A DNA stretch of 64,000 nt from Actinomycetales bacterium (GCA_016125355.1 WGLX01000008.1:1-64000), one strand, 5' to 3'; counted from the stretch's first letter, positions 16,245 through 25,068 are shown. Numbers and translations are program-made. Notes: a model not told the origin generated them from the sequence alone.

Positions 16245-17391
16245 CGTTGTCCCGCGCGAGACCCTCGCGGATGACCCGATCGACCTGGTTGTGGAAGAAC
16301 GGGATCTTGCACTCGCGGTCGTTGAAGAAGTTCTCCTTGTAGTACGACGAGCGCGACGCCGCCGCGACGTCCTCCCACGTCCAGACGTCCTCGCCGACGA
16401 CGATCTTCAGGTGATCCCAGTGCCGCTGGGTGCGGGCGAGGTAGTCGGGATCGTCGGACTTGTACCAGAGTTCCCACGTCTCGAACCGCGTCTTGTTGTG
16501 CGCGACCGGCACGGAGCGGAAGAGCTGGAGGTGCTCCGGGTTGTTGTTGAACACGCTGGTCGGGAAGATCGTGTAGTGGCAGATGGCCACGGACTGGTGG
16601 TCCGGGTTCTCCTGCAGCTTGGGCAGCGCACCCTTCAGCGGCACCACCATCATGCAGTGACGGTCGAACTCGAAGATCCGCATCTCACGGCCGTCCTTGA
16701 CGTCCTGCGGCGGGATGTGGTGCAGCGCAGGCGCGTGGTAGAACTCGTTGAACGCGTCGACGACGACCTTCCAGTTGACGTCCACGTACCAGGTGAGCTT
16801 CTCCTTGAGGAACATGTCCTCCATGCGGTAGGCGCCGAGGTCGACGAGAATGTCCTCGCCCAGCCACTCCTTCAGCGGAGGCGCGACGCCGGGACCGGCG
16901 AGGACGCCCCAGACCCAGCCGCCCCACTCGTCGAGCTCGACCTGATGCGCCTGCAGCCCGGCCATCTTGTCCTGGTCGAAGTCCTCGCGGTCGGGGACGC
17001 CGACGACCTTGCCGTCGAAGTCGTAGACCCAGTCGTGCCACGGGCACTTGAAGCGGCGGGCGCACTCGCCGGAGTCACGCACGATGCGGGCCCCGCGGTG
17101 CAGGCAGACGTTGTGGAAGCCGCCGAGGCTCCCGTCCTTCTTGCGGGTGATCACGATGGTCTCGCCGTGACCCTCCCAGACGACGTGGTCACCCGGCTCC
17201 TTGAGCTGCTCCGAGCGGCACATGATCTGCCAGCTGGGGTTGAGCACGTACTTGCGCTCGAGCTCGAAGCGCGCAGGATCGGTGTACCAGGAGGACGGGA
17301 TCGTCTCGGACGTGCCCGGAGTGTTGGGGATCTCCGGGGCGAAGCGCAGGGGGCCATCTCCGCGGGTCGGCGGGACGAAGGGGATCGTCAT
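16234..17391 (-). CDS. Rieske non-heme iron oxygenase alpha subunit (copy A)
   Basis: 385-residue oxygenase that inserts oxygen into a C-H or aromatic bond using electrons from a reductase. The Rieske [2Fe-2S] ligands are Cys96-x-His98 and Cys116-x2-His119 (CLH ... CPWH). The mononuclear iron site is in FNEFYHAPALHH (His219, His224/225). The ATG is preferred over an upstream TTG because GAGAGGA lies 5 bases before it. It heads an operon with a TIM-barrel isomerase, SnoaL-like protein, SDR and Dabb protein. Its promoter carries both regulatory motifs of the region. It is not closely similar to copies B, C and E. Confidence 0.95.
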   Translation of the reverse strand: MTIPFVPPTRGDGPLRFAPEIPNTPGTSETIPSSWYTDPARFELERKYVLNPSWQIMCRSEQLKEPGDHVVWEGHGETIVITRKKDGSLGGFHNVCLHRGARIVRDSGECARRFKCPWHDWVYDFDGKVVGVPDREDFDQDKMAGLQAHQVELDEWGGWVWGVLAGPGVAPPLKEWLGEDILVDLGAYRMEDMFLKEKLTWYVDVNWKVVVDAFNEFYHAPALHHIPPQDVKDGREMRIFEFDRHCMMVVPLKGALPKLQENPDHQSVAICHYTIFPTSVFNNNPEHLQLFRSVPVAHNKTRFETWELWYKSDDPDYLARTQRHWDHLKIVVGEDVWTWEDVAAASRSSYYKENFFNDRECKIPFFHNQVDRVIREGLARDNGGE

Positions 17392-17445
17392 CTGGGGTCC
17401 TCTCGGCAAACGGGGGTGCTCAGGCTGAGCGACGGTTCACCGTAA

Positions 17446-17459
17446 CTTGTCTAGACAAC
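17446..17459. promoter_or_regulatory. Motif-2 (TCTAGA-centred) palindrome upstream of Rieske copy A
   Basis: CTTGTCTAGACAAC, holding the 12-base palindrome TTGTCTAGACAA. On the minus strand it directly follows CAAAGT, which is 17 bases after TTGGAC and can serve as a -10 box, so the palindrome would cover the transcription start. GTCTAGAC is the core of HutC-family (for example DasR) operators. Confidence 0.6.
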
Positions 17460-17469
17460 TTTGGCAACC

Positions 17470-17486
17470 ACTATATGGACGTCCAA
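17470..17486 (-). promoter_or_regulatory. Motif-1 promoter/operator copy (site C) upstream of Rieske copy A
   Basis: Minus-strand reading TTGGACGTCCATATAGT, the best copy of the motif: a 10-base palindrome TGGACGTCCA overlapping a -10-like TATAGT, 79 bases upstream of the ATG. TTGGAC could also serve as the -35 of the CAAAGT box next to the motif-2 site. Confidence 0.65.
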
Positions 17487-17530
17487 GGACCCGATTTCGA
17501 GGCCCGCCGGACCCCCTCAGGATGCACCCG

Positions 17531-18166
17531 TCAGGCGAATCTGACCAGGGTGACGGCGACCGCCGAGAAGTGGGCCACGAAGGCGGCCAGCGTGAACGAG
17601 TGGAAGACCTCATGGAAGCCGAACCACTGCGGGTTCAGCCGCGGCCACTTCGTCGCGTAGACGGCGGCGCCGAGCGTGTAGAGGACGCCGCCTGCCACGA
17701 TGAGGGCCAGGATCAGCCAGCCCGCGGAGGCGAAGCCGGGCAGGTAGAACAGCGCCGCCCAGCCGAGTGCCACGTAGATGGGCACGTAGACCCACCTCGG
17801 CGCGCTGAGCCAGAAGTTCCGGATGAGCACCCCGGCGAGGGCGCCAGCCCAGACCACGGAGAGCAGGACGCGTGCCTGACCGGCCGGCAGGAGGAGCAGC
17901 GACAGCGGCGTATAGGTGCCGGCGATGATCAGGAAGATGTTCGTGTGGTCGAGCCGGCGGAGCATGGCCTTGGTGGGCGGCAGCCAGGTACCGAGGTGGT
18001 AGGTCGCCGAGGTCGTGAAGAGGACCACGCTGGTGACCGCGAAGAGGGCCGCGCCGATGCGGGCGGCCGGCGAGGACGCGAGAAGGATGAGGATGATGCC
18101 GCCCACCAGCGCGAGTGGCGCTGCGACGGCGTGGAGGACTCCCCGCAGGCGCGGCTTCTCGTCCAT
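17531..18166 (-). CDS. Hemolysin III / PAQR-family membrane protein
   Basis: 211 residues with seven hydrophobic segments, the size and layout of bacterial hemolysin III (YqfA/HlyIII) proteins. The conserved metal-site residues are visible: SATYHLG (first His), LDHTNIF (Asp-His) and HEVFHSFTLAAFVAHF near the C-terminus. The ATG has GAGGGAG upstream. It stands alone behind a clear inverted-repeat operator and differs in theme from its catabolic neighbours; a membrane-lipid or stress role is likely. Confidence 0.9.
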   Translation of the reverse strand: MDEKPRLRGVLHAVAAPLALVGGIILILLASSPAARIGAALFAVTSVVLFTTSATYHLGTWLPPTKAMLRRLDHTNIFLIIAGTYTPLSLLLLPAGQARVLLSVVWAGALAGVLIRNFWLSAPRWVYVPIYVALGWAALFYLPGFASAGWLILALIVAGGVLYTLGAAVYATKWPRLNPQWFGFHEVFHSFTLAAFVAHFSAVAVTLVRFA

Positions 18167-18178
18167 GGTGTCTCCCTC

Positions 18179-18216
18179 GTAACCTACGTATCCGTAGGTT
18201 ACGCCACCGTAGGTTA
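18179..18216. promoter_or_regulatory. Operator-like inverted repeat with a third half-site upstream of hemolysin III
   Basis: GTAACCTACG and CGTAGGTTAC form perfect 10-base arms separated by 4 bases (18179-18202). A third copy of the half-site, CCGTAGGTTA, follows at 18207-18216. It begins 12 bases upstream of the hlyIII ATG and lies between the reductase gene end and that start. The shape is typical of a TetR-family operator; the cognate regulator is not evident here. Confidence 0.7.
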
Positions 18217-18240
18217 GAAGCAAAACCCGGCGCGCCGCGG

Positions 18241-19197
18241 CTACAGGTCGAGCACCAGCCGATCCCCGCGGCAGCGGGAGACGCACGGCATCATGTAGAT
18301 GCCCTCCTCCTTGTCCTCGTCGGTCAGCAGCGAGTCGCGGTGCACGATCTCCCCTTCGATGACCTTGGTCTCGCAGGTTCCGCACACTCCCTCGGCGCAG
18401 GACGTCATGATGCGGACCCCGCTCGCCAGCAGCACCTCGACGATGCTCTTGTCCCGGGGCACGGTGAACTCCTCGCCCGTGCTGTTGACGACGACCGTGA
18501 ACTCGTGGTCGCCGGGGTCGCCCTCGGTGTCGACGGCCTTCGCGGAGAACCGCTCCACGTGCGGTGCAGGCCGCCCGAGCTCCGCGCACGTCGCCTCGAC
18601 CGCGGAGATCAGCGGCTCGGGGCCGCAGCAGTACACCGCGGCTTCCGCCGGGGCCTCCCGCAGGATCTGCTCGAGCGGCAGGAGTCCCTTCTCGTCGTCC
18701 GGCCAGATGTGCACGCCGAGGGCTTCGAGCTTGTCTCGGAAGGCCATCGAGGAGCGGGTACGGCCGCCGTACCAGAACGTCCACGGTGCGCCCTTGTCGA
18801 AGATCACCTCGCCGAGCATGGGGACCATCGGGGTGACCCCGATCCCGCCCGCGATGAAGACGTACGACGGTGCGTCCACCAGCGGGAAGTGGTTGCGCGG
18901 CCCCCGCGTCTTGACCGCATCGCCCACCTTGATGTGGTCGTGGATCCACGACGAGCCGCCGCGGCTGTGCGGCTCCTTCAGCACGGCGATGCGCCAGGTG
19001 TCCGCCTGGTAGTGACTGCACAGGGAGTACTGCCGCTCGACGCCGTTCTCGAGCTGCACGTCGATGTGCGCACCGGGATCCCACGCCGGCAGCCGCTCCC
19101 CCGTGGGAGCGCCCAGCCGGATGGTGACGACGCCGTCGGCCTCCTCCACCCGCTCGATGACGACCAGGTCCCGGTACTCCTCGTAGACGTACGGCAT
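18241..19197 (-). CDS. Rieske-system ferredoxin-NAD(P)H reductase (phthalate dioxygenase reductase type)
   Basis: 318 residues in the order FMN/FAD-binding barrel, NAD-binding domain, C-terminal plant-type [2Fe-2S] ferredoxin. The flavin motif is RQYSLCS (about 55), the NAD motif GGIGVTPM (about 119) and the cluster ligands SCAEGVCGTC plus a later Cys (MMPCVSRC). Such proteins pass electrons from NAD(P)H directly to oxygenases. It is the only reductase in the window and no separate ferredoxin is seen, so it may serve all five Rieske oxygenases (inference). It follows a PEP-utilising gene by 2 bases, an unusual partner. Confidence 0.95.
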   Translation of the reverse strand: MPYVYEEYRDLVVIERVEEADGVVTIRLGAPTGERLPAWDPGAHIDVQLENGVERQYSLCSHYQADTWRIAVLKEPHSRGGSSWIHDHIKVGDAVKTRGPRNHFPLVDAPSYVFIAGGIGVTPMVPMLGEVIFDKGAPWTFWYGGRTRSSMAFRDKLEALGVHIWPDDEKGLLPLEQILREAPAEAAVYCCGPEPLISAVEATCAELGRPAPHVERFSAKAVDTEGDPGDHEFTVVVNSTGEEFTVPRDKSIVEVLLASGVRIMTSCAEGVCGTCETKVIEGEIVHRDSLLTDEDKEEGIYMMPCVSRCRGDRLVLDL

Positions 19198-19199
19198 GG

Positions 19200-20951
19200 C
19201 TAGACGGTAACCGCTAGCGGCACGGAGTCGACAGTGACCGTCCCCGCAGAGCCGTCGACGGTCACCTGCATGCCATCGGACAGTTGCGTCGTGCCCGTCG
19301 TGACGGAGAGGACGGAGGGGATGCCCAGTTCACGGCTAACCACCACGGCGTGCGAGTTCATCGCGCCGACATCGACCACGACCGCCCCCGCGATGAGGAA
19401 CAGCGGTGTCCACGCGGCGTCCGTGAACGGCGCGACCAGCACGTCGCCCGGCTCCAGCTTGGCCATGTCGGACGGCTCATGGACAACGCACACCCGGCCC
19501 GTGTACCGCCCGGCGCCACCTCCGAGGCCCGAGAGCACCTCGCCCTCGCGCAGCGGGGGCATCGAGCGCTCGGTCCGCCGCGTCCACTGGCTCAGCGGCA
19601 GCGGATCCGAGGCGATGATGAACGGCGGATCGAGCTCATAGAGCTCCTCGTAGTCGGCCAGCCGCTGGGCGATGACGTCCCGGTACGACGCGGGATCGGC
19701 CACGTAGTCGTCGAGCTCGGAGGAGAGCAGCATCATGACGTCCTCCGGCCGGCCGTACAGTCCGGCCTCCACTCCGCGCCGGCCGAGTTCGCGGATGGTC
19801 ATCCGGACCTCGTTGATGACGGCCACGCAGGTGGCCTTGGTCCGCTCCCGGGCGGGCACGCACAGGGACGTGGACGCCAGGGCCATCTCCAAGGTGGCGA
19901 GCGCCTCGTCGTTGCCGGCCAGCGCCTCCCGAAGCCGGTCTGCGGCCGCCAGCCGTCGGGCCTCGAGGCGCTCATGCCGAGCCTCGGGCGAATCGGCATC
20001 GGACGCCTTGCGGATGCCGGCCACCAGCTTGAGGGGTTGCCGCGGATCGGCCTCCCAGGACAGCGCGTGGATGTCCCATTCATTCGGGCCCCGCGAGCCC
20101 GACTCGCGGAGGAACGCCGCGAAGGACTCCGCATAGGCACGGGTGTCGTCGGTCTGCGGATCCGCGATGGCCGCCAATACCGCCTCCGGCCCTTCGTCGA
20201 ACAGCGCGGTGAGCTCGGCCGAGGCATTCGCCTCCCGGGACAGGCGCCACAGCCCCCACGACGGGGACGCGGAGTCGACATCACCCAGTCCGGAGATCAG
20301 CTCCAGCTGCCATTCGGGATGCCCGACCGAGGCGCAGAGCCCGGCCAGGATGCCTGGCCCCAGGGTGGAGGCGAGGCTCGAGTAGTCGTGCCGGGCGAAG
20401 CCGTTGTCGAGCTCCCAGGCGAAGGATCGGGCCCGGGTGACGAGCTCGGCGTCGGAGAGCGCGGTGAGGTCGGGGCGGTCCTGCGCCAACCGCGCGGTAC
20501 GAGCCCGGTCCTCATCGATCTCCTCGAACGAGCTGCGGCCGAGGATCTCGCCGATGGTGGCCGCTGCCTTGGCGGACAGCTCCGGGTTCACGTCGTCCGG
20601 GTGCGCCTGGTAGGGCGGAGTGTCGGGGTGGGAGCCGAGCAGGCCGGCGTCGAACTCGTCGAGGTCGGCACCCAGCCGGAGGCCGAGCAGCCGCATGTGC
20701 GAGAGGTTGAGGTAGAAGTAGCCACCGAAGATGCCGACCATCGGGATCTTCGGCGGGGTGTTGAACTCGTCGGGGCCGTAGATCCCGAACTCGACGAAGC
20801 CCCGGTACCACCCGGGCAGCAGGCCCTCCTCGAACACGAGGGTCCAGCCGAGCGGGCTGGCCGGATCTGGCAGCACCTCGCCGGCATTCGCCCGCGTGTA
20901 GTAGGGCAGGCGCTCGTTGCGCTCCCAGTCGACCAGCCAGCTGTCAACCAC
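19200..20951 (-). CDS. PEP-utilising phosphotransferase-like protein 1 (substrate domain plus phosphohistidine domain, no ATP-grasp)
   Basis: 583 residues. The C-terminal 95 are a PEP-utiliser swivelling domain with the catalytic His534 in GAMNSHAVVVSRELGIP. The rest (from LPYYTRANAGEVLPDPASP) resembles the middle, substrate-binding domain of rifampin phosphotransferase and the large subunit of phenylphosphate synthase. The ATP-grasp domain that normally charges the His is absent. The GTG at 20951 is preferred to the one at 20960 because AGGAG lies 7 bases before it and the start then matches the two paralogues. It follows an SDR and precedes the ferredoxin reductase in one operon. Confidence 0.82.
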   Translation of the reverse strand: MVDSWLVDWERNERLPYYTRANAGEVLPDPASPLGWTLVFEEGLLPGWYRGFVEFGIYGPDEFNTPPKIPMVGIFGGYFYLNLSHMRLLGLRLGADLDEFDAGLLGSHPDTPPYQAHPDDVNPELSAKAAATIGEILGRSSFEEIDEDRARTARLAQDRPDLTALSDAELVTRARSFAWELDNGFARHDYSSLASTLGPGILAGLCASVGHPEWQLELISGLGDVDSASPSWGLWRLSREANASAELTALFDEGPEAVLAAIADPQTDDTRAYAESFAAFLRESGSRGPNEWDIHALSWEADPRQPLKLVAGIRKASDADSPEARHERLEARRLAAADRLREALAGNDEALATLEMALASTSLCVPARERTKATCVAVINEVRMTIRELGRRGVEAGLYGRPEDVMMLLSSELDDYVADPASYRDVIAQRLADYEELYELDPPFIIASDPLPLSQWTRRTERSMPPLREGEVLSGLGGGAGRYTGRVCVVHEPSDMAKLEPGDVLVAPFTDAAWTPLFLIAGAVVVDVGAMNSHAVVVSRELGIPSVLSVTTGTTQLSDGMQVTVDGSAGTVTVDSVPLAVTV

Positions 20952-21046
20952 CGTCGTCACTCCTGTGCAGTATCGGGTCCGGACATTCGTGCGCCGCCGG
21001 GCCCAGGGAACGTCCGGCGGCGCACGAGCTCATGAGTTGGGTCGAC

Positions 21047-21829
21047 TTAGTAGGGCACCGTGCCCGCGTCCACGTTGTACAGCGTGCCGGTCATGCCGTT
21101 GCCGAGCGGTCCGGCGAGCAGGAGGGCCATGCCGGCCACCTGCTCAACGGTGTTGAGCTCCTTGGTCATCGTGTCCTGCGCGAACTCGTCGAGGAACTGC
21201 TCGTAGGTGATGCCGGCCGCCTCCGCGACCTGGGCGCCGGCCTCCTGCATGAGCTCGGTCTCGATCGGGCCGGGGCAGATCGCGTTGCAGCGGATGCCCT
21301 GCAGGGCGTACTCGGCGGCGGTGGCCTTGGTCAGGCCGTTCATGGCGTGCTTGCCCATGATGTAGTGGCTGACGGCCATCTTCGAGGCGTGCTTGCCCTC
21401 GATGGACGAGATGTTGATGATGCGGCCGTACTGCTGCGGCAGCATGTACTTCAGGGCGCGCTTGGTCGCCCAGAAGGCCGAGGCGCAGTTCCAGTCGAAC
21501 GCCTTCTGCCACGCCTCGTTGCTGAGCGAGTCGATCATCGCCCAGCCGTCCGAGCCGCCGGCCGCGTTGACGAGGATGTCCACGGTGCCGTACTTCTCGG
21601 CGGCGAAGTCCACGAGCGCATCCACCTGGTCGGCGTGCAGCACGTCGGTCGCCTTGAAGGCAGCGCGGTCGCCGGCATTGAGCCGCTCCAGCGCATGGGC
21701 GCCCTTCTCCTCGGACCGGTTGCCGATCACGACCGACGCGCCCTCATCGACGAAAGCCTTGGCGATGGCGAACCCGATTCCGGTGCTGCCTGCGGTGATG
21801 ACCGCGACCTTGCCGTCCAACGAACCCAT
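21047..21829 (-). CDS. Short-chain dehydrogenase/reductase
   Basis: Classical SDR, 260 residues: the glycine motif is TAGSTGIG (12-19), the usual NNAG reads NAAG (88-91), and catalytic Ser141/142, Tyr156 and Lys160 are present. It ends YNVDAGTVPY. The ATG follows GGAGACCTC. It is first in an operon with PEP-utilising protein 1 and the ferredoxin reductase, behind motif-1 site I. It probably oxidises or reduces the hydroxyl/keto group of an intermediate handled by the phosphotransferase (inference). Confidence 0.92.
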   Translation of the reverse strand: MGSLDGKVAVITAGSTGIGFAIAKAFVDEGASVVIGNRSEEKGAHALERLNAGDRAAFKATDVLHADQVDALVDFAAEKYGTVDILVNAAGGSDGWAMIDSLSNEAWQKAFDWNCASAFWATKRALKYMLPQQYGRIINISSIEGKHASKMAVSHYIMGKHAMNGLTKATAAEYALQGIRCNAICPGPIETELMQEAGAQVAEAAGITYEQFLDEFAQDTMTKELNTVEQVAGMALLLAGPLGNGMTGTLYNVDAGTVPY

Positions 21830-21915
21830 GAGGTCTCCTGCCTGTCCGAGGGCGGCCGGGGCACCGCCGTGCCGATATCTCACACCAGCCGGAGGGCAAC
21901 GTCAATGGAAATCGG

Positions 21916-21931
21916 AAAGTAGGTCGTCCAA
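21916..21931 (-). promoter_or_regulatory. Motif-1 promoter/operator copy (site I) upstream of the SDR-PEP1-reductase operon
   Basis: Minus-strand reading TTGGACGACCTACTTT: TTGGACG(A)CC joined to a -10-like TACTTT, 87 bases upstream of the SDR ATG and just after the stop of the upstream SnoaL-like gene. Confidence 0.55.
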
Positions 21932-21967
21932 ATTGTTTGCCGGGGCCGGTCGGAGACCCCGCGGACG

Positions 21968-22441
21968 TCAGGCCCGGTAGCTGAAGGCCAGCCGCGTGCG
22001 TCGGTGCGCGAAGCGCCATCCATCTTCGGTGCGCACGAACCGGTCGACGTACTCCCCGATGTGGCGGACCGGTCCGATGGGGGCGACCACGCGGTCGAGG
22101 TCGGCCGCCGCATCGACGGGATGGTCGAAGTAGTGGCGGTAGTTCATGAAGTAGGTCAGGCCCTCGGCGTGATAGGCGTCCGTCAGCGTGATGTCCGTGT
22201 TCGTGCAGATGTGCCGGGCGAGCCAGGTGTCACCCGTGAGGTGCTCTGCGATTCCCGTCCTCAGCTCATCGCGCCCGCGAAGGGCGATCCCGGCGGCCGG
22301 GAACTCCCAGATCCCGTCCTCGGCGAACAGCTCCCAGACCAGCTCCGGGTGCCCCAGATCGATCAGGTGCGTGTACCTGACGACCAGGCTTGTGCAGTTG
22401 TGCACATCGACGAGCTGCGTCGGGGATTCGATGTCCCGCAC
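21968..22441 (-). CDS. SnoaL-like (NTF2-fold) protein
   Basis: 157 residues, SnoaL_4-like: helix VRYTHLIDLGHPELVWELF (about 21-39), EDGIWEFPAAG strand, and the closing GEYVDRFVRTEDGWRFAHRRTRL segment (about 128-150). The GTG start has GGGGAGG 8 bases upstream and lies 22 bases after the stop of Rieske copy B, so the two are one operon. Pairing of an NTF2-fold protein with an alpha-type Rieske subunit recalls beta subunits of ring hydroxylases, but the sequence is SnoaL-like rather than a clear beta subunit. Confidence 0.82.
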   Translation of the reverse strand: MRDIESPTQLVDVHNCTSLVVRYTHLIDLGHPELVWELFAEDGIWEFPAAGIALRGRDELRTGIAEHLTGDTWLARHICTNTDITLTDAYHAEGLTYFMNYRHYFDHPVDAAADLDRVVAPIGPVRHIGEYVDRFVRTEDGWRFAHRRTRLAFSYRA

Positions 22442-22463
22442 CCGTGATCCTCCCCGGCTCGGC

Positions 22464-23711
22464 CTAGGCCTCGCGCGGAAGCGGGTAGCCCGGCTGGTGG
22501 TTCTCCTTCATCAGCCGGTTGATGGTCTTGTGGGCGTACTGAACGCCCGGCTCGTTGCGCCCGTAGATCTGGGTGGTCCCGGACATGTTGCTCACGCCCT
22601 TCTGGACGCCGTAGCCGGTGAGGTAGTCCTCCTCGTAGGTCACGTCGTAGAAGAAGTCACGGAAGGTCTCCAGGTCCGCCCGGTTCTCCTCCGTGATCGG
22701 CTTGCGGGTGAGGACCCGCTGCTCGGTCATGGACTCGCCCACCGTCTTGCCCGGCAGGACGAACGCGCAGGTCATGCGCTCGCGCCATCCGCCCGCGAAC
22801 GACATCCCGGGGAACAGCCAGATGATGGAGCCGACGTGGGAGGACGGGTCGAGGGACTCGATGTCCTCGTCGATGTCCTTCTCCAGCGTGCGCAGCGCGA
22901 AGGCCACCCGTTCGTGGGCGCCGAAGCCGTCGAAGATCGCGGTGTTGCTGAGGTTGGTCTTGAACACGGTGTTCGGGTGCAGCGAGGCGAAGTGGTAGCC
23001 CTCGAGGAAGCCCTCGATCACCACCTTCCAGTTCGGCCCGGGCATCTGCCGTGACGAGAAGACGTAGCACTCGTCGAGCTTCAGCGCCTCGAGGACCGGC
23101 TTGAAGTCCCCCAGCCACGAGTCGATGTCGATCTCGAGGTCCGGCGTGAGGCAGACGAAGATCAGCCCGGCGGCCTCGGCGACCGGCAGCTGGACCAGGC
23201 CGCGCTCGGACTTGTCGAACTCGCCGAAGGTCGACTCGCCGTAGATGCCGCGGAGCTCGCCGTTCATCCCGTACGACCATGCGTGGTACGGGCAGGTCAG
23301 GGCCCGGGACTCGCCGTACCCGTCGCCGCAGATGAGCGCCCCGCGATGGCGGCAGATGTTGAGCATCGCATGGACCTCGCCCTTGGCGTCACGGGTGATG
23401 ATGACCGGCACACCCGCCGCGTCCATGGCCTTGTAGGTGTTCTTGCCGGGGAGCTCGGCCGAGAGGGCCAGCGGCAGCGGGATGCGCTTGAAGAGCAGGT
23501 CGATCTCCGCCTTGAACAACTCCTCGTCGTAGTAGTTCTCGACGGGCTCGTACCAGTTGTCGTCGGCCTGGTCCGTGGTCTTGTTGCGCACGTGCTCGGC
23601 CAGTCGGATCATCATGCGGACTGCCTCCTCGCGCGCCTCGCCGTCGAGGACGGGACTCGCGACGTACTCGGGCAGGACCTCCGGCTGCAGGACGGGGGCG
23701 ATCTCGTTCAC
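22464..23711 (-). CDS. Rieske non-heme iron oxygenase alpha subunit (copy B)
   Basis: 415 residues. Rieske ligands Cys120-x-His122 and Cys140-x2-His143 (CRHRG ... CPYH); mononuclear iron ligands in EGYHFASLH (His240, His245). The first 95 residues, including EAREEAVRMMIRLAEH and KRIPLPLALSAEL, are shared with copies C and E, so these three form a paralogous set. GTG start with GGAG 7 bases upstream. A canonical promoter (TTGACT, 17 bases, CATAGT) lies upstream with a motif-2 palindrome over its start region. Likely a hydroxylase of an alicyclic or aromatic substrate; specificity unknown. Confidence 0.95.
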   Translation of the reverse strand: MNEIAPVLQPEVLPEYVASPVLDGEAREEAVRMMIRLAEHVRNKTTDQADDNWYEPVENYYDEELFKAEIDLLFKRIPLPLALSAELPGKNTYKAMDAAGVPVIITRDAKGEVHAMLNICRHRGALICGDGYGESRALTCPYHAWSYGMNGELRGIYGESTFGEFDKSERGLVQLPVAEAAGLIFVCLTPDLEIDIDSWLGDFKPVLEALKLDECYVFSSRQMPGPNWKVVIEGFLEGYHFASLHPNTVFKTNLSNTAIFDGFGAHERVAFALRTLEKDIDEDIESLDPSSHVGSIIWLFPGMSFAGGWRERMTCAFVLPGKTVGESMTEQRVLTRKPITEENRADLETFRDFFYDVTYEEDYLTGYGVQKGVSNMSGTTQIYGRNEPGVQYAHKTINRLMKENHQPGYPLPREA

Positions 23712-23754
23712 GGGGACTCCAGGGTCGAGGCGTGCGCGCCCGCGCGGGCGCCCA

Positions 23755-23795
23755 GTCGTCTAGATAACTATGGTGCCCCGACTATCGGAAGTCAA
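23755..23795 (-). promoter_or_regulatory. Promoter with motif-2 operator upstream of Rieske copy B
   Basis: On the minus strand: -35 TTGACT (23795-23790), 17-base spacer, -10 CATAGT (23772-23767), then the motif-2 site GTCGTCTAGATAAC as read on the plus strand (23755-23768), overlapping the end of the -10 box. The arrangement fits a repressor covering the start point. The gene starts 43 bases downstream. Confidence 0.65.
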
Positions 23796-23808
23796 TGCAA
23801 TGGGGCGC

Positions 23809-25068
23809 CTACTCGATGACCCGGGGCTTGGCGTACCCCTCCTGCCAGTTCTCGTCGATGAGCCGATTGATCGTCCGGTGGAGGTACTGCACGCCGATCT
23901 CATTGCGGCCGAAGACCTGCGTGTGCCCGCCCGTCGCCCGCACGCCGGCCTGGACGCCGTACTGGGTGAGGTAGTCCTCGTTGTAGACGACGTCGTAGAA
24001 CCAGTCGCGCATCACCTCGAGGTCGTGCTGGACATCGTCGGTGATCTGGTGCCGGACCACGATCCGGTGCTCGGTGATCGACTCGTCGACCTTGGTGGTG
24101 GGCAGGCACAGCGCCACGGTCATCCGCTGGCGCCAGCCGCCCGCGATGGAGAAGCCCGGGAAGGTCCAGTAGATAGGCCCGACATGGTGCGAGGGATCCC
24201 ACTCGTCCTCCGGCGCGTCGGTGACGTCGTCGATGGTGCGGAGCGCGAAGCCCAGTCGTTCGTGGGCGCCGTAGCCGTCGAACACCATCGTGTTGCCGTG
24301 GTTCACCTTGAAGACGGTGTTGGGGTGGGTCGCGGCGAAGTGGTAAGCCTCGAGGTAGCCCTCGATGGTGGCCTTCCAGTTCGGCCCCGGCATCATCCGC
24401 GAGGAGAACACATGGCACTCGTCCAGCTTGAGGTGGGCCAGCTGCTCCCCCCATTCCCCCAGCCACGAGTCGATGTCCATCTCCAGTCCCGGGGTCAGGC
24501 AGACGAAGATCACGCCGTGCCGCTCGGCCACCGGGAGCTGGATGAGCCCACGCTTCTCCCGATCGATGTCCCCGAAGGTGGACTCGCCGTAGACGCCCCG
24601 AAGCTCGCCATCCATGCCGAAGGACCAGGCGTGATAGGGACAGGTCAGGGCCCGGGCCGAACCCCGCCCCTCACAGAGGAGCGCGCCACGGTGGCGGCAC
24701 ACGTTGAGCATGGCGTGCACCTCGCCGGTGGCGTCCCGGGTCATCACGACCGGGACCCCCACCGCCTCGATCGCCTTGTACGAGTTCTTGCCGACCAGTT
24801 CCGCGGAGAGCGCCAGCGGCAGCGGGATGCGCTTGAAGATGAGGTCCACCTCGGCTCGGAAGACATCCTCGTCGAGGTAGTTGTCGATCGGCTCCTCCAT
24901 CGTGGAGTCCGCCTGATCCGTGGTCCTGCGCTCGAGGTGGGCCACGAGCCGGCGCATCATCCCCAGGGCCTGCTCACGCGCCTCCCCGTCGAGGACGTCG
25001 CTGCGCAACCACTGCGGGACCTCCCGCTCGAGCTCGAGGTCCTGCTCCTCAGCGATCAACTCGGTCAT
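23809..25068 (-). CDS. Rieske non-heme iron oxygenase alpha subunit (copy C)
   Basis: 419 residues, close paralogue of copy B along its length. Rieske ligands Cys124-x-His126 and Cys143-x2-His146 (CRHRG ... CPYH); iron site in EAYHFAATH. The ATG at 25068 with GGGAG upstream is chosen over a GTG 18 bases earlier. Its stop lies within the promoter region of copy B, so the two are separate transcripts. Tandem B and C suggest a duplication followed by specialisation for successive or alternative hydroxylations. Electrons probably come from the reductase at 18.2 kb. Confidence 0.95.
   Translation of the reverse strand: MTELIAEEQDLELEREVPQWLRSDVLDGEAREQALGMMRRLVAHLERRTTDQADSTMEEPIDNYLDEDVFRAEVDLIFKRIPLPLALSAELVGKNSYKAIEAVGVPVVMTRDATGEVHAMLNVCRHRGALLCEGRGSARALTCPYHAWSFGMDGELRGVYGESTFGDIDREKRGLIQLPVAERHGVIFVCLTPGLEMDIDSWLGEWGEQLAHLKLDECHVFSSRMMPGPNWKATIEGYLEAYHFAATHPNTVFKVNHGNTMVFDGYGAHERLGFALRTIDDVTDAPEDEWDPSHHVGPIYWTFPGFSIAGGWRQRMTVALCLPTTKVDESITEHRIVVRHQITDDVQHDLEVMRDWFYDVVYNEDYLTQYGVQAGVRATGGHTQVFGRNEIGVQYLHRTINRLIDENWQEGYAKPRVIE

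Noticed and set aside
16132-17445. Large plus-strand frames opposite Rieske and other genes
   Set aside because: High-G+C codon bias opens long antisense frames; these are Arg/Ala/Gly-rich, have no motif, and the minus-strand proteins are complete with conserved active sites.
20952-21000. GTCCGGAC palindrome with GATACT upstream of PEP-utilising protein 1 as another motif-1 copy
   Set aside because: The half-sites are in the reverse order (TCCGGA rather than GGACGTCC) and the gene is already behind site I through the SDR.
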